Of a stretch of DNA of 64,000 nt, positions 27,461 to 35,592 are shown one piece after another. Both the position numbers and the translations under genes were made by a program. Each line of letters begins with the position of its first letter. Positions within the stretch are counted from its first letter, which is position 1. Where the stretch lies: contig NZ_QDKG01000005.1 of assembly GCF_003076635.1 (NCBI RefSeq), forward strand, positions 245,302-309,301, read 5' to 3'. The notes below the pieces were generated by a model. The model saw nothing but the letters and a program-made list of their open reading frames with translations. It searched no databases and was not told the origin of the DNA. The stretch is from Sphingobacterium corticibacter (GTDB taxonomy: Bacteria > Bacteroidota > Bacteroidia > Sphingobacteriales > Sphingobacteriaceae).

Positions 27461-28600
27461 ATGCGTATTTTAGGAGTGTTTGTAAGTAGCTTATTGGTGG
27501 TGATTTTATTATCATTTGGCGAACAATATGGAAGTGGATTACTATCGACTACGGACTCCATTGCGACTTTATACCAACGCCCTATTAGCGAATGGCCAAA
27601 GCCAAATATTGATTCTGGTGTGGTATGGCAAGAGTTTAGTTCTCTACCCAAAGTAGACAGCGATTACTTCGAGGTTATGGAATCGCCTATTGTAGTTTTA
27701 GGCAAAAATCTCTTCTTCGATCCCATCTTATCAGGTTCCAATCAGATCTCCTGTAGCTCATGTCATCATCCACAAACGAGTTGGGCAGATAAGGTCAGTA
27801 CACCGGTAGGCCACGATCATTTGTCGGGCACACGCAATACACCTTCCTTGCTTAATGTATATGCACGTAAAACTTTATTCTGGGATGGTCGAGAAACAGC
27901 TTTAGAAGCACAAGCGCTGTCGCCGATCGAAGCACACCACGAGATGAATATGAATCTCACACAGCTCATCCCAAAATTAAAAGCAATTCAAGGATACAAT
28001 GCTTTATTTTTAGCGGCTTTTGATGATCCCGATTATTCCATGCCTGAAGTATTGAAAGCCTTGAGCGCTTTTCAGCGAACGCTGAAAAGCCGCAGAAGTA
28101 AGTTTGATGAATTTTTGGATGGAAACTACAAAGCTTTATCTGCACAGCAAATCGAGGGCATGCACTTGTTCCGCACCAAAGCACGTTGTATGAATTGCCA
28201 CAATGGACAATTTTTAACGGATGAAGACTTCCATAATATCGGGCTCACCTACTACAAGCGCAAATTTGAAGACCTTGGACGCTATCATGTAACCGGCAAA
28301 GCAGAAGACGTCGGCAAATTTCGCACGCCTTCGCTTCGCGACGTGATGAATACAGGCCCGTGGATGCATAATGGTATGTTTTTTAATATCACCGGGCTGA
28401 TCAACATCTACAATAGCGGCATGCAGATGAATTCGGCTACGCCAGCCCAAAAAGCAGCAGATCCACTTTATCCAGTTACCGATCCTTTGATGCAAAAGCT
28501 AAACCTTACCAAGACGGAAATCGCGGCTATAGAATCCTTCATGCATGCAATAACTGCCACATCCTACCATATGCGTCGCCCCGAAAAATTACCGCGGTAG
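27461..28600 (+). CDS. di-haem cytochrome c peroxidase / MauG family
   Basis: 379 residues, N-terminal hydrophobic export signal (about 3-19). Two haem c sites: CSSCH at 98-102 and CMNCH at 243-247. Family landmarks LFFDPILSGSNQISC, RNTPSLLN, WDGRETALEAQA and GKFRTPSLRDV are present. Periplasmic; it could reduce peroxide or oxidise a substrate MauG-like. An unusually strong Shine-Dalgarno AGGAGG (27451-27456) precedes the ATG. Divergent from the TonB receptor operon, with a shared regulatory region. Confidence 0.9.
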   Translation: MRILGVFVSSLLVVILLSFGEQYGSGLLSTTDSIATLYQRPISEWPKPNIDSGVVWQEFSSLPKVDSDYFEVMESPIVVLGKNLFFDPILSGSNQISCSSCHHPQTSWADKVSTPVGHDHLSGTRNTPSLLNVYARKTLFWDGRETALEAQALSPIEAHHEMNMNLTQLIPKLKAIQGYNALFLAAFDDPDYSMPEVLKALSAFQRTLKSRRSKFDEFLDGNYKALSAQQIEGMHLFRTKARCMNCHNGQFLTDEDFHNIGLTYYKRKFEDLGRYHVTGKAEDVGKFRTPSLRDVMNTGPWMHNGMFFNITGLINIYNSGMQMNSATPAQKAADPLYPVTDPLMQKLNLTKTEIAAIESFMHAITATSYHMRRPEKLPR

Positions 28601-28623
28601 TGAATTGTCTACTCAATTCACTA
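28598..28623. terminator. hairpin at peroxidase stop codon
   Basis: TAGTGAATTG (28598-28607), including the stop codon, pairs perfectly with CAATTCACTA (28614-28623), 6-base loop. No T-run follows, so termination would be weak; it may protect the mRNA end. Confidence 0.4.
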
Positions 28624-28657
28624 TAATACTGTGACACGGCATTTCTATTAGAAAATG

Positions 28658-28665
28658 TATTTTTG
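28658..28665 (+). promoter_or_regulatory. -7 element for tricorn-type protease
   Basis: TATTTTTG matches TAnnTTTG, 28 bases before the ATG at 28693; no clear -33. Confidence 0.35.
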
Positions 28666-28692
28666 TGTATAACACTTTATTAACTAACGTAT

Positions 28693-31600
28693 ATGCACAA
28701 CTACTTTTCTATGCGAAAGCTCTTGGTGGCAGCCTGTCTTTGGGTTCCTACGCTTCTTTCTGCGCAAGAAGCCTTGTGGCTTCGTTATCCTAGCATTTCG
28801 CCAGACGGCACATCTATCGTATTTGGTTATAAAGGCAACTTGTACAAAGTCGCTGCTACCGGCGGAGATGCCACACCTCTTACCGTTGGCGAATCTCATA
28901 GCATGATGCCCATCTGGAGTCGTGATGGTCAATCCATTGCTTTTGCTAATAATCGCCACGGTAATTTTGATGTTTTTGTGATGCCGGCCAATGGCGGGCA
29001 AGCCACCCGCTTGACCTATAATAGCGCGGATGATTATCCGTATGATTTTACAGCAGACAATAACTCGGTATACTTCGGCAGTGCGCGCCAAGCGCCAGCA
29101 GCCAGTGTGCGCTTTCCGAGCATCCGTTTGTTTCAAAACCTGTATCAAGTTCCTACGAATGGCGGACGCGCCAAGTTAGTCTCTGCTGCTGGTATGGATC
29201 ACGCCAAACTTAGTCCAAATGGCAAGCAATTGGTATTTCAAGATCGTAAAGGATATGAAGATGCTTGGCGCAAGCACCATACCTCTTCGGTAACGCGTGA
29301 TATCTGGATCTACGATTTAGAGAAAAAGAATTATTTAGCGCTAACCAATGAAGAGATTGAGCATCGTGAGCCCGTATTCGCACAAGATGGCCAATCGGTG
29401 TTTTACCTTTCGGAAAAAGATGGTACGCTGAACGTATACAAAAAAGGTTTACAAGGCAGCAATACACAGCTGACGCGCTTCACCAAAAATCCAGTACGTC
29501 ACTTGAGTATTTCCAAAAATAACACCTTGGCATTTACGCAAGATGGTGCTATCTATACGCTGAACGAAGGCGGCACGCCGAATAAAATCAGCGTTCGGAT
29601 CAATACGGATTCTGGTTTGCCGGATGTCAAAAACTTGCCGTTGAGCGGCGATACCAGAGAATTTCAATTAAGCCCAGACGGCAAGCAGATTGCTTACATC
29701 ACGCGCGGCGAATTGTTTGTGACCAGTGTAGAAGGTGATTTCACCAAACGGATCACCGAAACAGCTGGCCAAGAGCGCATGCTCGACTGGGCGCCTGACA
29801 GCAAAACATTGATCTACGCAGCAGAACGCGACAGTACCGGTTGGGGCATCTACAAGACGGAGATTGCGAAAGCGAATGAACCGTATTTCTTCAACGCCAG
29901 CTTATTGAAAGAATCTCCCGTACTGGTTAACAGCCACAATAACTTTGCACCTAAATATTCGCCAGATGGCAAATCCATTGCCTTCATCGAAGACCGCAAC
30001 ATCTTAAAAGTGATGCCTGCAGCTGGTGGCAAAGCGATCACATTGCTTCCCGAAGGACGCAATCATTCGTACGCCGATGGCGATTGGGGATTTGAGTGGA
30101 GTCCTGATAGCCGTTGGTTATTTGTGGATGATCAGCGTGGCTTCTTTCTGAGCGGCAACACCGCTTTGGTGAAAGCCGATGGCACTGGCGAATTACGTCA
30201 TCCGATACTCAGTGGTTTTGGTGATGGCGGAGCCAAATGGTCTCAAGACGGCAAAATCATGACATGGGAAAGTAGCCGCTACGGTCGTAAATCATTGGCA
30301 TTCCAAGGTAGCCGAGAAGTGGATGTATTCGCCGCTTTTTTCGATCAGGAAGCTTACGATCGCTTTCAGCTAAATAAGGATGAGTTTAAATTGTTGGAAG
30401 AAAGAGAAAAGCAGGATTCTACGAAGAAGAAAGTTCCAGCACCGGAATTCGTCCCGAACATCGAAAACTTGCGAGACAGAACGGTACGTCTTACGATCAA
30501 TAGTTCCTCCATCAGCGATTACGTGATGAACAAAGATCTTAGTAAGCTATTCTACTTAGCTGCATTTGAGAAAGGTTATGATCTTTGGGTCACCGAACCG
30601 CGCACGCGCGAAACTAAAATCTTGGCCAAACTGGGTGGATCACCAAGTGGATTAGAGATTAGCAAAGATGGCAAAAGCTTGTTTATGACTAATCGTGGAA
30701 GCTTGGTGAAAGTGGATGCCGAAAGTGGAAAGGTTACTCCAATCAGTAGCAAGAGCGAGATCAGCCTCGATGCTGCGGCCGAGCGGGAATACATGTTTCA
30801 CCACGCCTGGCTACAAGTAGAAAAGAAATTCTACGATCCAAAGCTGCATGGCATCGATTGGAAAGGTTATAAAAATACCTACGCTCGTTTCTTACCACAT
30901 ATCAACAACAATTACGATTTTCAAGAATTGTTGAGCGAGTTGTTGGGTGAGCTGAATGCATCACATACGGGTGGCCGCTACTCTCCGCGTCCGTCTAATC
31001 CGGATATTACGCCGAGCTTAGGTTTGTTGTACGATGAGCTGTACACAGGCGATGGATTACGCATTACAGAAGTGCTCGCGGGCGGTCCGCTGGATAAAGC
31101 GAACAGCAAAATCGACAAAGGCAGTACGATTACCGAGATTGATGGAAAACCGCTGAAAGCAAATGAAGATTGGGCAAAACAATTCAACCGCAAAGCGGGA
31201 CAATATGTACACATTAGCGGAAAAACCGCTAACGGAGCTGATTTCTCGGAAAACATCAAGCCAATTTCGCAAGGCGAAGAAAATGGATTGATGTACAAAC
31301 GTTGGATCAAATCTCGCCAAGCGTATGTAGACAAAATCAGTAACGGACAGATCGGTTACGTGCATATTGAAGGGATGAACGATGGCAGCTTCCGCGAATT
31401 GTACGAGCGCGCCATGGGCGAAAATGCCGATAAAAAAGCATTGGTGGTCGATACACGCTTCAATGGTGGTGGTTGGTTGCACGATGATCTCAATACGTTC
31501 TTAAGTGGCAAGCAGTACCTACAATTTGCTCCGCAAGGCAACATCGTAAAAGGTGGTGAACCGGCTTCTCGTTGGAACAAACCATCTATCGTAGTGATGA

Positions 31601-31902
31601 GCGAAGGGAATTATAGCGATGCGCACATTTTCCCGTACATCTACAAACAGAATGGATTAGGTAAATTGGTCGGCATGCCAGTACCGGGAACCGGAACGGC
31701 TGTTTGGTGGGAATCACAAATCGATCCGACCATCGTGTTCGGTATTCCCATGATCGGAACAATTGGCAAAGAAGGTCGCACAACAGAAAATATGCAAGTA
31801 GAACCGGATATCCGTGTTCCACTTCCTTATGAAGCTTTCTTAAACGGCGAAGATCCGCAGTTGAGAACCGCCGTGGAAGAGATGCTGAAAGAAGTGAAGT
31901 AG
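28693..31902 (+). CDS. tricorn-type S41 family protease
   Basis: 1069 residues. Signal peptide ending LLSAQ; an inner ATG at 28711 (MRKLLVAACLW) would also work. About 25-680 are WD40/TolB-like propeller repeats (SPDGxxIxF, WSRDGQSIAFANNRHG, SPDSRWL). Then the tricorn C1 helical domain (REYMFHHAWLQVEKKFYD), a PDZ domain (about 770-860, GGPLDKAN..DKGSTITEIDGKPL) and the S41 core with VVDTRFNGGGWLHDDL and nucleophile-region SEGNYSDA. Unlike archaeal tricorn it is exported, probably degrading peptides in the periplasm. Stand-alone gene with its own terminator. Confidence 0.92.
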   Translation: MHNYFSMRKLLVAACLWVPTLLSAQEALWLRYPSISPDGTSIVFGYKGNLYKVAATGGDATPLTVGESHSMMPIWSRDGQSIAFANNRHGNFDVFVMPANGGQATRLTYNSADDYPYDFTADNNSVYFGSARQAPAASVRFPSIRLFQNLYQVPTNGGRAKLVSAAGMDHAKLSPNGKQLVFQDRKGYEDAWRKHHTSSVTRDIWIYDLEKKNYLALTNEEIEHREPVFAQDGQSVFYLSEKDGTLNVYKKGLQGSNTQLTRFTKNPVRHLSISKNNTLAFTQDGAIYTLNEGGTPNKISVRINTDSGLPDVKNLPLSGDTREFQLSPDGKQIAYITRGELFVTSVEGDFTKRITETAGQERMLDWAPDSKTLIYAAERDSTGWGIYKTEIAKANEPYFFNASLLKESPVLVNSHNNFAPKYSPDGKSIAFIEDRNILKVMPAAGGKAITLLPEGRNHSYADGDWGFEWSPDSRWLFVDDQRGFFLSGNTALVKADGTGELRHPILSGFGDGGAKWSQDGKIMTWESSRYGRKSLAFQGSREVDVFAAFFDQEAYDRFQLNKDEFKLLEEREKQDSTKKKVPAPEFVPNIENLRDRTVRLTINSSSISDYVMNKDLSKLFYLAAFEKGYDLWVTEPRTRETKILAKLGGSPSGLEISKDGKSLFMTNRGSLVKVDAESGKVTPISSKSEISLDAAAEREYMFHHAWLQVEKKFYDPKLHGIDWKGYKNTYARFLPHINNNYDFQELLSELLGELNASHTGGRYSPRPSNPDITPSLGLLYDELYTGDGLRITEVLAGGPLDKANSKIDKGSTITEIDGKPLKANEDWAKQFNRKAGQYVHISGKTANGADFSENIKPISQGEENGLMYKRWIKSRQAYVDKISNGQIGYVHIEGMNDGSFRELYERAMGENADKKALVVDTRFNGGGWLHDDLNTFLSGKQYLQFAPQGNIVKGGEPASRWNKPSIVVMSEGNYSDAHIFPYIYKQNGLGKLVGMPVPGTGTAVWWESQIDPTIVFGIPMIGTIGKEGRTTENMQVEPDIRVPLPYEAFLNGEDPQLRTAVEEMLKEVK

Positions 31903-31928
31903 TTCACTCCCATTAGCTTTAAAACTAC

Positions 31929-31956
31929 AAAAGCCTCGACGAAAGTCGGGGCTTTT
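31929..31956. terminator. terminator, left twin bounding the bacteriocin island
   Basis: AAAAGCCTCGAC, loop GAAA, GTCGGGGCTTTT: 12 pairs with one T-G. Downstream T-rich sequence. It ends the protease transcript and is nearly identical to the terminator at 39443; the two flank 32096-39131. Confidence 0.85.
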
Positions 31957-32095
31957 GCTTTGGGACATATATTTGGTGAACAGTCAATTGACCAACGCAA
32001 CGGCTTTTTGTGTAAAAAAATATATTTCAAAGAAATTTATTTTCATAAAATAAATATTTTATCTATATATTTAACAAACTAATCAAATAACTGAT

Positions 32096-32761
32096 ATGAG
32101 AACAACCGCTAGAATCAAAAATTTAGAAAATCTGTCTCTTTTATTTTCTGACTTAGATGATAACACAAAAACTGCCCTCAAAGGTGGTCAGGGTGCAACG
32201 ATAGATATAGAGCAAGTAGAGATTTATGGACCCAACTCAAACGGTAACGGTTCGCCAGGTATGGTGGTACTACCTAAGCCTCCTGACTTTGGCAGCGGCG
32301 GAAGTCCAAGTGGCGGTGGTACTGGACCTGGTAGCCCACAAACAAATGAGAAAACATATGATGGAGGAACAATAGAAGAGGTTGTAGTAATCGGAATTAC
32401 TAATAATAACGCCTATGATATTATGCAGTCCATTAGTAATGTTTTTACTGCGCTAGGTGCCGCCGCTACCCATGCAGAAGTTAATCGTGCGATTGCCGGA
32501 ATAAAAAGCATTCCCGGTTTAAGTGCTGCAGGGGTAATTACAGGAGGTGCTGGGATTTATTTTAACATCGTTGAATATAGGGATAACCCAAACTGGCAGG
32601 ATGGAGGACAAGTAATATTAGGGGGAGTTGCGCTTATTTTAACTGCTATCCCAGCGACTGCACCGGTAGGTATTGGAATGGGAGTTGCATTATCAGCATG
32701 GGAGCTGTACGAAGCCTATCAAAAAGCTCAAAATAATGAAGGAAACCAGGTACCAAGATAG
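32096..32761 (+). CDS. candidate colicin-like bacteriocin with double-glycine leader
   Basis: 221 residues. A leader of 31 residues ends LKGG, the cleavage motif of C39-peptidase exporters, and such an exporter is encoded at 36906-39131. Mature part in order: IDIEQVEIYG (36-45), a Gly/Pro/Ser-rich linker (46-91), TIEEVVVIG (92-100), an amphipathic helix region (106-137), and a C-terminal hairpin of two hydrophobic, Gly/Ala-rich segments (about 140-159 and 170-201) separated by YRDNPNWQDG. The EEVVVIG motif resembles the TonB box of Bacteroidota receptors (EEVVVVG). I infer TonB-linked entry through a disordered tail and inner-membrane damage by the hairpin. Immunity-like genes start 5 bases downstream. 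Function not proven. Confidence 0.65.
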   Translation: MRTTARIKNLENLSLLFSDLDDNTKTALKGGQGATIDIEQVEIYGPNSNGNGSPGMVVLPKPPDFGSGGSPSGGGTGPGSPQTNEKTYDGGTIEEVVVIGITNNNAYDIMQSISNVFTALGAAATHAEVNRAIAGIKSIPGLSAAGVITGGAGIYFNIVEYRDNPNWQDGGQVILGGVALILTAIPATAPVGIGMGVALSAWELYEAYQKAQNNEGNQVPR

Positions 32762-32766
32762 TTTTT

Positions 32767-33183
32767 ATGAAATTAATCTATAAAGTTTATTACGTGATAT
32801 TCTCCAATTTTCACAATCAAAAAGTAGATTTTCCGTGGATTCTCGCGATGGTTTATATGGCTCTAGGGACTGCTTCTTTTATGACTGGATTTGCCGTAAT
32901 AACCAATCTATATGATCCTTTCAGAGATTTATTTTCTTTTCCTGAATTACCACCAAGATTATCGAACCTAATATTCAGTATCTGCGTATTAGGTTCTTAT
33001 TGGTTATTGCTATACTATATCCTATTCAAAAAACTGAAAATCTCCAAGAAAGATGGGAGTAGTCCATATTATGAATTTAATCCTACAAGAAAAGAAAGGC
33101 TTCTGATATGGATTTTTGTTTTTTCGTTAATTTTCTCTGCTCTCCCCTTAATAGTCATTGAAATGGTTTTTATCAAATATTAG
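32767..33183 (+). CDS. candidate bacteriocin immunity protein, copy 1
   Basis: 138 residues, three hydrophobic spans (about 23-46, 65-90, 112-135) with a conserved polar loop KKLKISKKDGSSPYYEFNPTRKER. Size and three-span layout resemble colicin E1-type immunity proteins, although no sequence family is recognised. It begins 5 bases after the toxin candidate, so co-translated. Very close to copy 2 (long identical stretches) and clearly related to copy 3. Confidence 0.6.
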   Translation: MKLIYKVYYVIFSNFHNQKVDFPWILAMVYMALGTASFMTGFAVITNLYDPFRDLFSFPELPPRLSNLIFSICVLGSYWLLLYYILFKKLKISKKDGSSPYYEFNPTRKERLLIWIFVFSLIFSALPLIVIEMVFIKY

Positions 33184-33188
33184 ATGCA

Positions 33189-33284
33189 TTGAACACCATG
33201 TATCATTACTTGGCTTTATGCACAAATATCTTTAGTAAACAAGGGTATGTATAGATTAATCTATAAGCTCTATTATGTTATATT
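33189..33284 (+). repeat. direct repeat, left copy (between immunity copies 1 and 2)
   Basis: About 96 bases from TTGAACACCATGTATCATTAC across the start of copy 2, largely identical to 34085-34180. In the right copy the matching bases are read as coding C-terminus of copy 3 and then the start of a broken fourth copy. It marks unequal recombination within the array. Confidence 0.7.
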
Positions 33285-33666
33285 CTCCAATTTTTACAAT
33301 CAAAAAATAGATTTTCCGTGGATTATTGCAGTCTTTTATATGGCTCTATGTACTGCTTCTTTTACACTTGGAATTGCCGTAATAACCAATCTTTATCATC
33401 CTGTAAGAAATTTATTCCCTTTTGATGATTTACCGAGAAAATCATCAAACATGATAATAAGCATTTGTATATTAACATCTTACTGGCTACTATTTCACTA
33501 TATTCTATTTAGAAAAATGAAAATCTCCAAGAAAGATGGAAGTAGCCCCTATCATGAATTTACTCCCACAAGAAAAGAAAGGCTTTTGATATGGATTTTT
33601 ATTTTTTTGTTAATTTTTTCTGCTATACTTTTCAAATTGATTGAAATGGTTTTTATTAAATATTAG
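33247..33666 (+). CDS. candidate bacteriocin immunity protein, copy 2
   Basis: 139 residues starting MYRLIYKLYYVIF; same three-span layout as copy 1 with the loop MKISKKDGSSPYHEFTPTRKER. It diverges from copy 1 mostly in the first extracytoplasmic loop (YHPVRNLFPFDDLP against YDPFRDLFSFPELP), the sort of position that could set toxin specificity. 63 bases after copy 1; its stop abuts the ATG of copy 3. Confidence 0.6.
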   Translation: MYRLIYKLYYVIFSNFYNQKIDFPWIIAVFYMALCTASFTLGIAVITNLYHPVRNLFPFDDLPRKSSNMIISICILTSYWLLFHYILFRKMKISKKDGSSPYHEFTPTRKERLLIWIFIFLLIFSAILFKLIEMVFIKY

Positions 33667-34149
33667 ATGCAAAATATTTACAAGATTTTTTATGTAGCAT
33701 TCTCCAATTTTCACACAAGGAAAGAGTTACCGTGGTTCAATGCAACGCTTTTGCTAACATCCTGCTCTGCTTCTTTTACATTAGGGCTTCTTGCAGTAAC
33801 CGGCTTGTTTCACAGTGTAAGATCGATATTCACTTTTCCAACAATGCCAGAAAAATTATCTACTCTATTTTTTGTCATTACACTTTGCGGTATGTATTGG
33901 TTTATATACTATTATATACTCTTTACCAAATTGAAAATTTCTAAGAGTGATGGGAGCTGTCCATATTATAAGTTTAACCCAACAAGAAGAGAGAAAATAC
34001 TGACATGGGCTTTTCTTATTATACTGGGATGTTCTTCACTTATTTTAATAGGCATTGACATGATATTCATTCAATTTTTAAGTTTGAATACCATGTATCA
34101 TTACTTGCCTTTATACATAAGCATCTTTAGTAAACAAGGGTATGTATAG
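33667..34149 (+). CDS. candidate bacteriocin immunity protein, copy 3 (extended)
   Basis: 160 residues starting MQNIYKIFYVAF; three spans and a loop LKISKSDGSCPYYKFNPTRREK. More diverged than copies 1 and 2. Its last 20 or so residues (LNTMYHYLPLYISIFSKQ) are encoded by sequence homologous to the non-coding spacer after copy 1, so the extension arose by read-through of spacer. No gap after copy 2, so likely translationally coupled. Confidence 0.6.
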   Translation: MQNIYKIFYVAFSNFHTRKELPWFNATLLLTSCSASFTLGLLAVTGLFHSVRSIFTFPTMPEKLSTLFFVITLCGMYWFIYYYILFTKLKISKSDGSCPYYKFNPTRREKILTWAFLIILGCSSLILIGIDMIFIQFLSLNTMYHYLPLYISIFSKQGYV

Positions 34150-34180
34150 ATTAATCTATAAAGTTTATTATGTGATATTA
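34085..34180 (+). repeat. direct repeat, right copy (end of immunity array)
   Basis: Matches 33189-33284 with about a dozen differences, including AGTAAACAAGGGTATGTATA. Contains the end of copy 3 and the first part of a truncated copy 4. Confidence 0.7.
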
Positions 34181-34207
34181 CCCAGTTTCCAAATATCATT
34201 AGCATAA
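34142..34207 (+). pseudogene. truncated fourth immunity copy
   Basis: ATG at 34142 opens MYRLIYKVYYVIL, identical in style to the starts of copies 1 and 2, but after 21 residues (ending SFQISLA) it stops. It overlaps the end of copy 3 in another frame and lies 6 bases before the TolC start. Reads as a remnant of a lost paralogue. Confidence 0.65.
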
Positions 34208-34213
34208 CACATC

Positions 34214-35554
34214 ATGATAAAGTATGGTAAAATGCAGTGGTTATCTTTAGCATGTCTATTTCTTTTTCTATCACCACTATTCGCACAGCAGACTATTACG
34301 CTAAATGACGCTATACGCTTGTTGGAGGAAAACAATATTGAAATTCGACAGATGCAATACAAGACGTCGCTAGCTTACCAAGACATGAAGGATGCAAAAA
34401 ACGCCTTACTACCAGTATTATCACTAGGAGCAAATCATAATTACAATTATGGTTTGACATTTGACCAAATCTCAGGACAGCTGATTACTGGCAATCGCTG
34501 GACAAACTCGGCAAATGCTAATTTAGGCACTCAAGTTGTATTGTTCCAAGGATTTGCTTTACGCGATCAAATACGCACAGCTGTCTTGACCCTGGAAGAG
34601 AATCACGCGCAAACACGTGTGTTAAACCGTACTCTAAAATTACAAATGCTGCAGTTCTTCTTTAATGCTACCATAAACCAAGCATTACATTCATCCAGTC
34701 TAAGTCAATTGAGATTTTCTCAAGAACAATTAGTGACACAAAAGGAACAGCTAGCCTTAGGGAGCAAAACGCTTGTAGATGTGTCTTTAGCAGAAAGCCA
34801 AGTAGCGATAGATGAATACAATGTCTTGACGAGTAAAAACAATAAGCAAGAAGCTTTGGTTAACCTCAAACAACTAATCAACATGCCATATACAGACAGT
34901 ATTCAATTAATAGTACCACAAGAATTTGTCTCCCAAGATGATATGCTGAACACCGAAACAGCGCTTTCTTTGTCTATCGCTCAAACCCCTGAGATAGCGC
35001 AAGCCAATGCTCAACTGAAAAAGGCCATACTGGAAAAAGCAATGGCAAAAAACAGATACTTACCTTCACTATCATTTTCAGGAGGATATGGAACAAATTA
35101 TTCATCTGAGAGACGGGACTTCACAACCGGAAGGTATATGTCGCTTTTGGATCAAATCGGGCAAAATGAATCACTAAATCTAGGCTTTTCTTTATCTGCA
35201 CCTATTTTCGATGGCTTCAGAGTGAAAAGTGCAAAGAAGAGAGCACATTTACAATTTTTAATTCAGACCGAGGAATTACAAAAAGTAGAGGTTGAACAAG
35301 AAAAGATTTATAGGCTGGCGCTCCAAGAGATGCAAAGATCTCATCAAGAACATTTAGTGTCTCAAAAAAGATTCGAAAGCCTAGAAACAGCACTAAATGC
35401 TATGGCAGCTAGGTATGAACTCGGTGTAGCATCTGCTATAGATTATAATAAAGCCCTATTAGATCGAAATCTTGCTGAATTTAATGTCATTACTTCAAAA
35501 TATAGTAAGATCTACGCACAATATGTACTTGCCATTCTATGTGACTACTATTGA
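34214..35554 (+). CDS. TolC-family outer-membrane efflux protein
   Basis: 446 residues. Signal peptide (about 8-25, ending LFAQ), then two TolC/OEP repeats: ITLNDAIRLLEENN with long coiled-coil helices (LYQA-type LEENHAQTRVLNRTLKLQ; QLRFSQEQLVTQKEQLALGSKT), second half LSIAQTPEIAQANAQLKKAILE and AARYELGVASAIDYNKALLDRNLAEFNVI. It forms the outer-membrane channel of a type I exporter. Plus strand, following the immunity array, convergent with the HlyD/ABC pair; the three would form the full export machine. Confidence 0.88.
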   Translation: MIKYGKMQWLSLACLFLFLSPLFAQQTITLNDAIRLLEENNIEIRQMQYKTSLAYQDMKDAKNALLPVLSLGANHNYNYGLTFDQISGQLITGNRWTNSANANLGTQVVLFQGFALRDQIRTAVLTLEENHAQTRVLNRTLKLQMLQFFFNATINQALHSSSLSQLRFSQEQLVTQKEQLALGSKTLVDVSLAESQVAIDEYNVLTSKNNKQEALVNLKQLINMPYTDSIQLIVPQEFVSQDDMLNTETALSLSIAQTPEIAQANAQLKKAILEKAMAKNRYLPSLSFSGGYGTNYSSERRDFTTGRYMSLLDQIGQNESLNLGFSLSAPIFDGFRVKSAKKRAHLQFLIQTEELQKVEVEQEKIYRLALQEMQRSHQEHLVSQKRFESLETALNAMAARYELGVASAIDYNKALLDRNLAEFNVITSKYSKIYAQYVLAILCDYY

Positions 35555-35569
35555 CTTCTTGTATATTCT

Positions 35570-35592
35570 AAACTAATTAAACCAGTTAGTTT
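35570..35592. terminator. weak bidirectional hairpin between tolC-like and hlyD-like genes
   Basis: AAACTAA (35570-35576) with TTAGTTT (35586-35592), including the HlyD stop codon. Short and AT-rich; placed between two convergent genes. Confidence 0.3.

Noticed and set aside
28684..29148. 154-codon frame opposite the tricorn-type protease
   Set aside because: Antisense to signal peptide and propeller coding sequence with clear motifs on the plus strand.
32096..32761. Short bacteroidetocin-type peptide bacteriocin
   Set aside because: The protein is 221 residues with a long linker and hydrophobic hairpin, far larger than those peptides of about 40 residues.
33732..33944. 70-codon frame overlapping immunity copy 3
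   Set aside because: Out-of-frame shadow of a gene with clear paralogues in the other frame.
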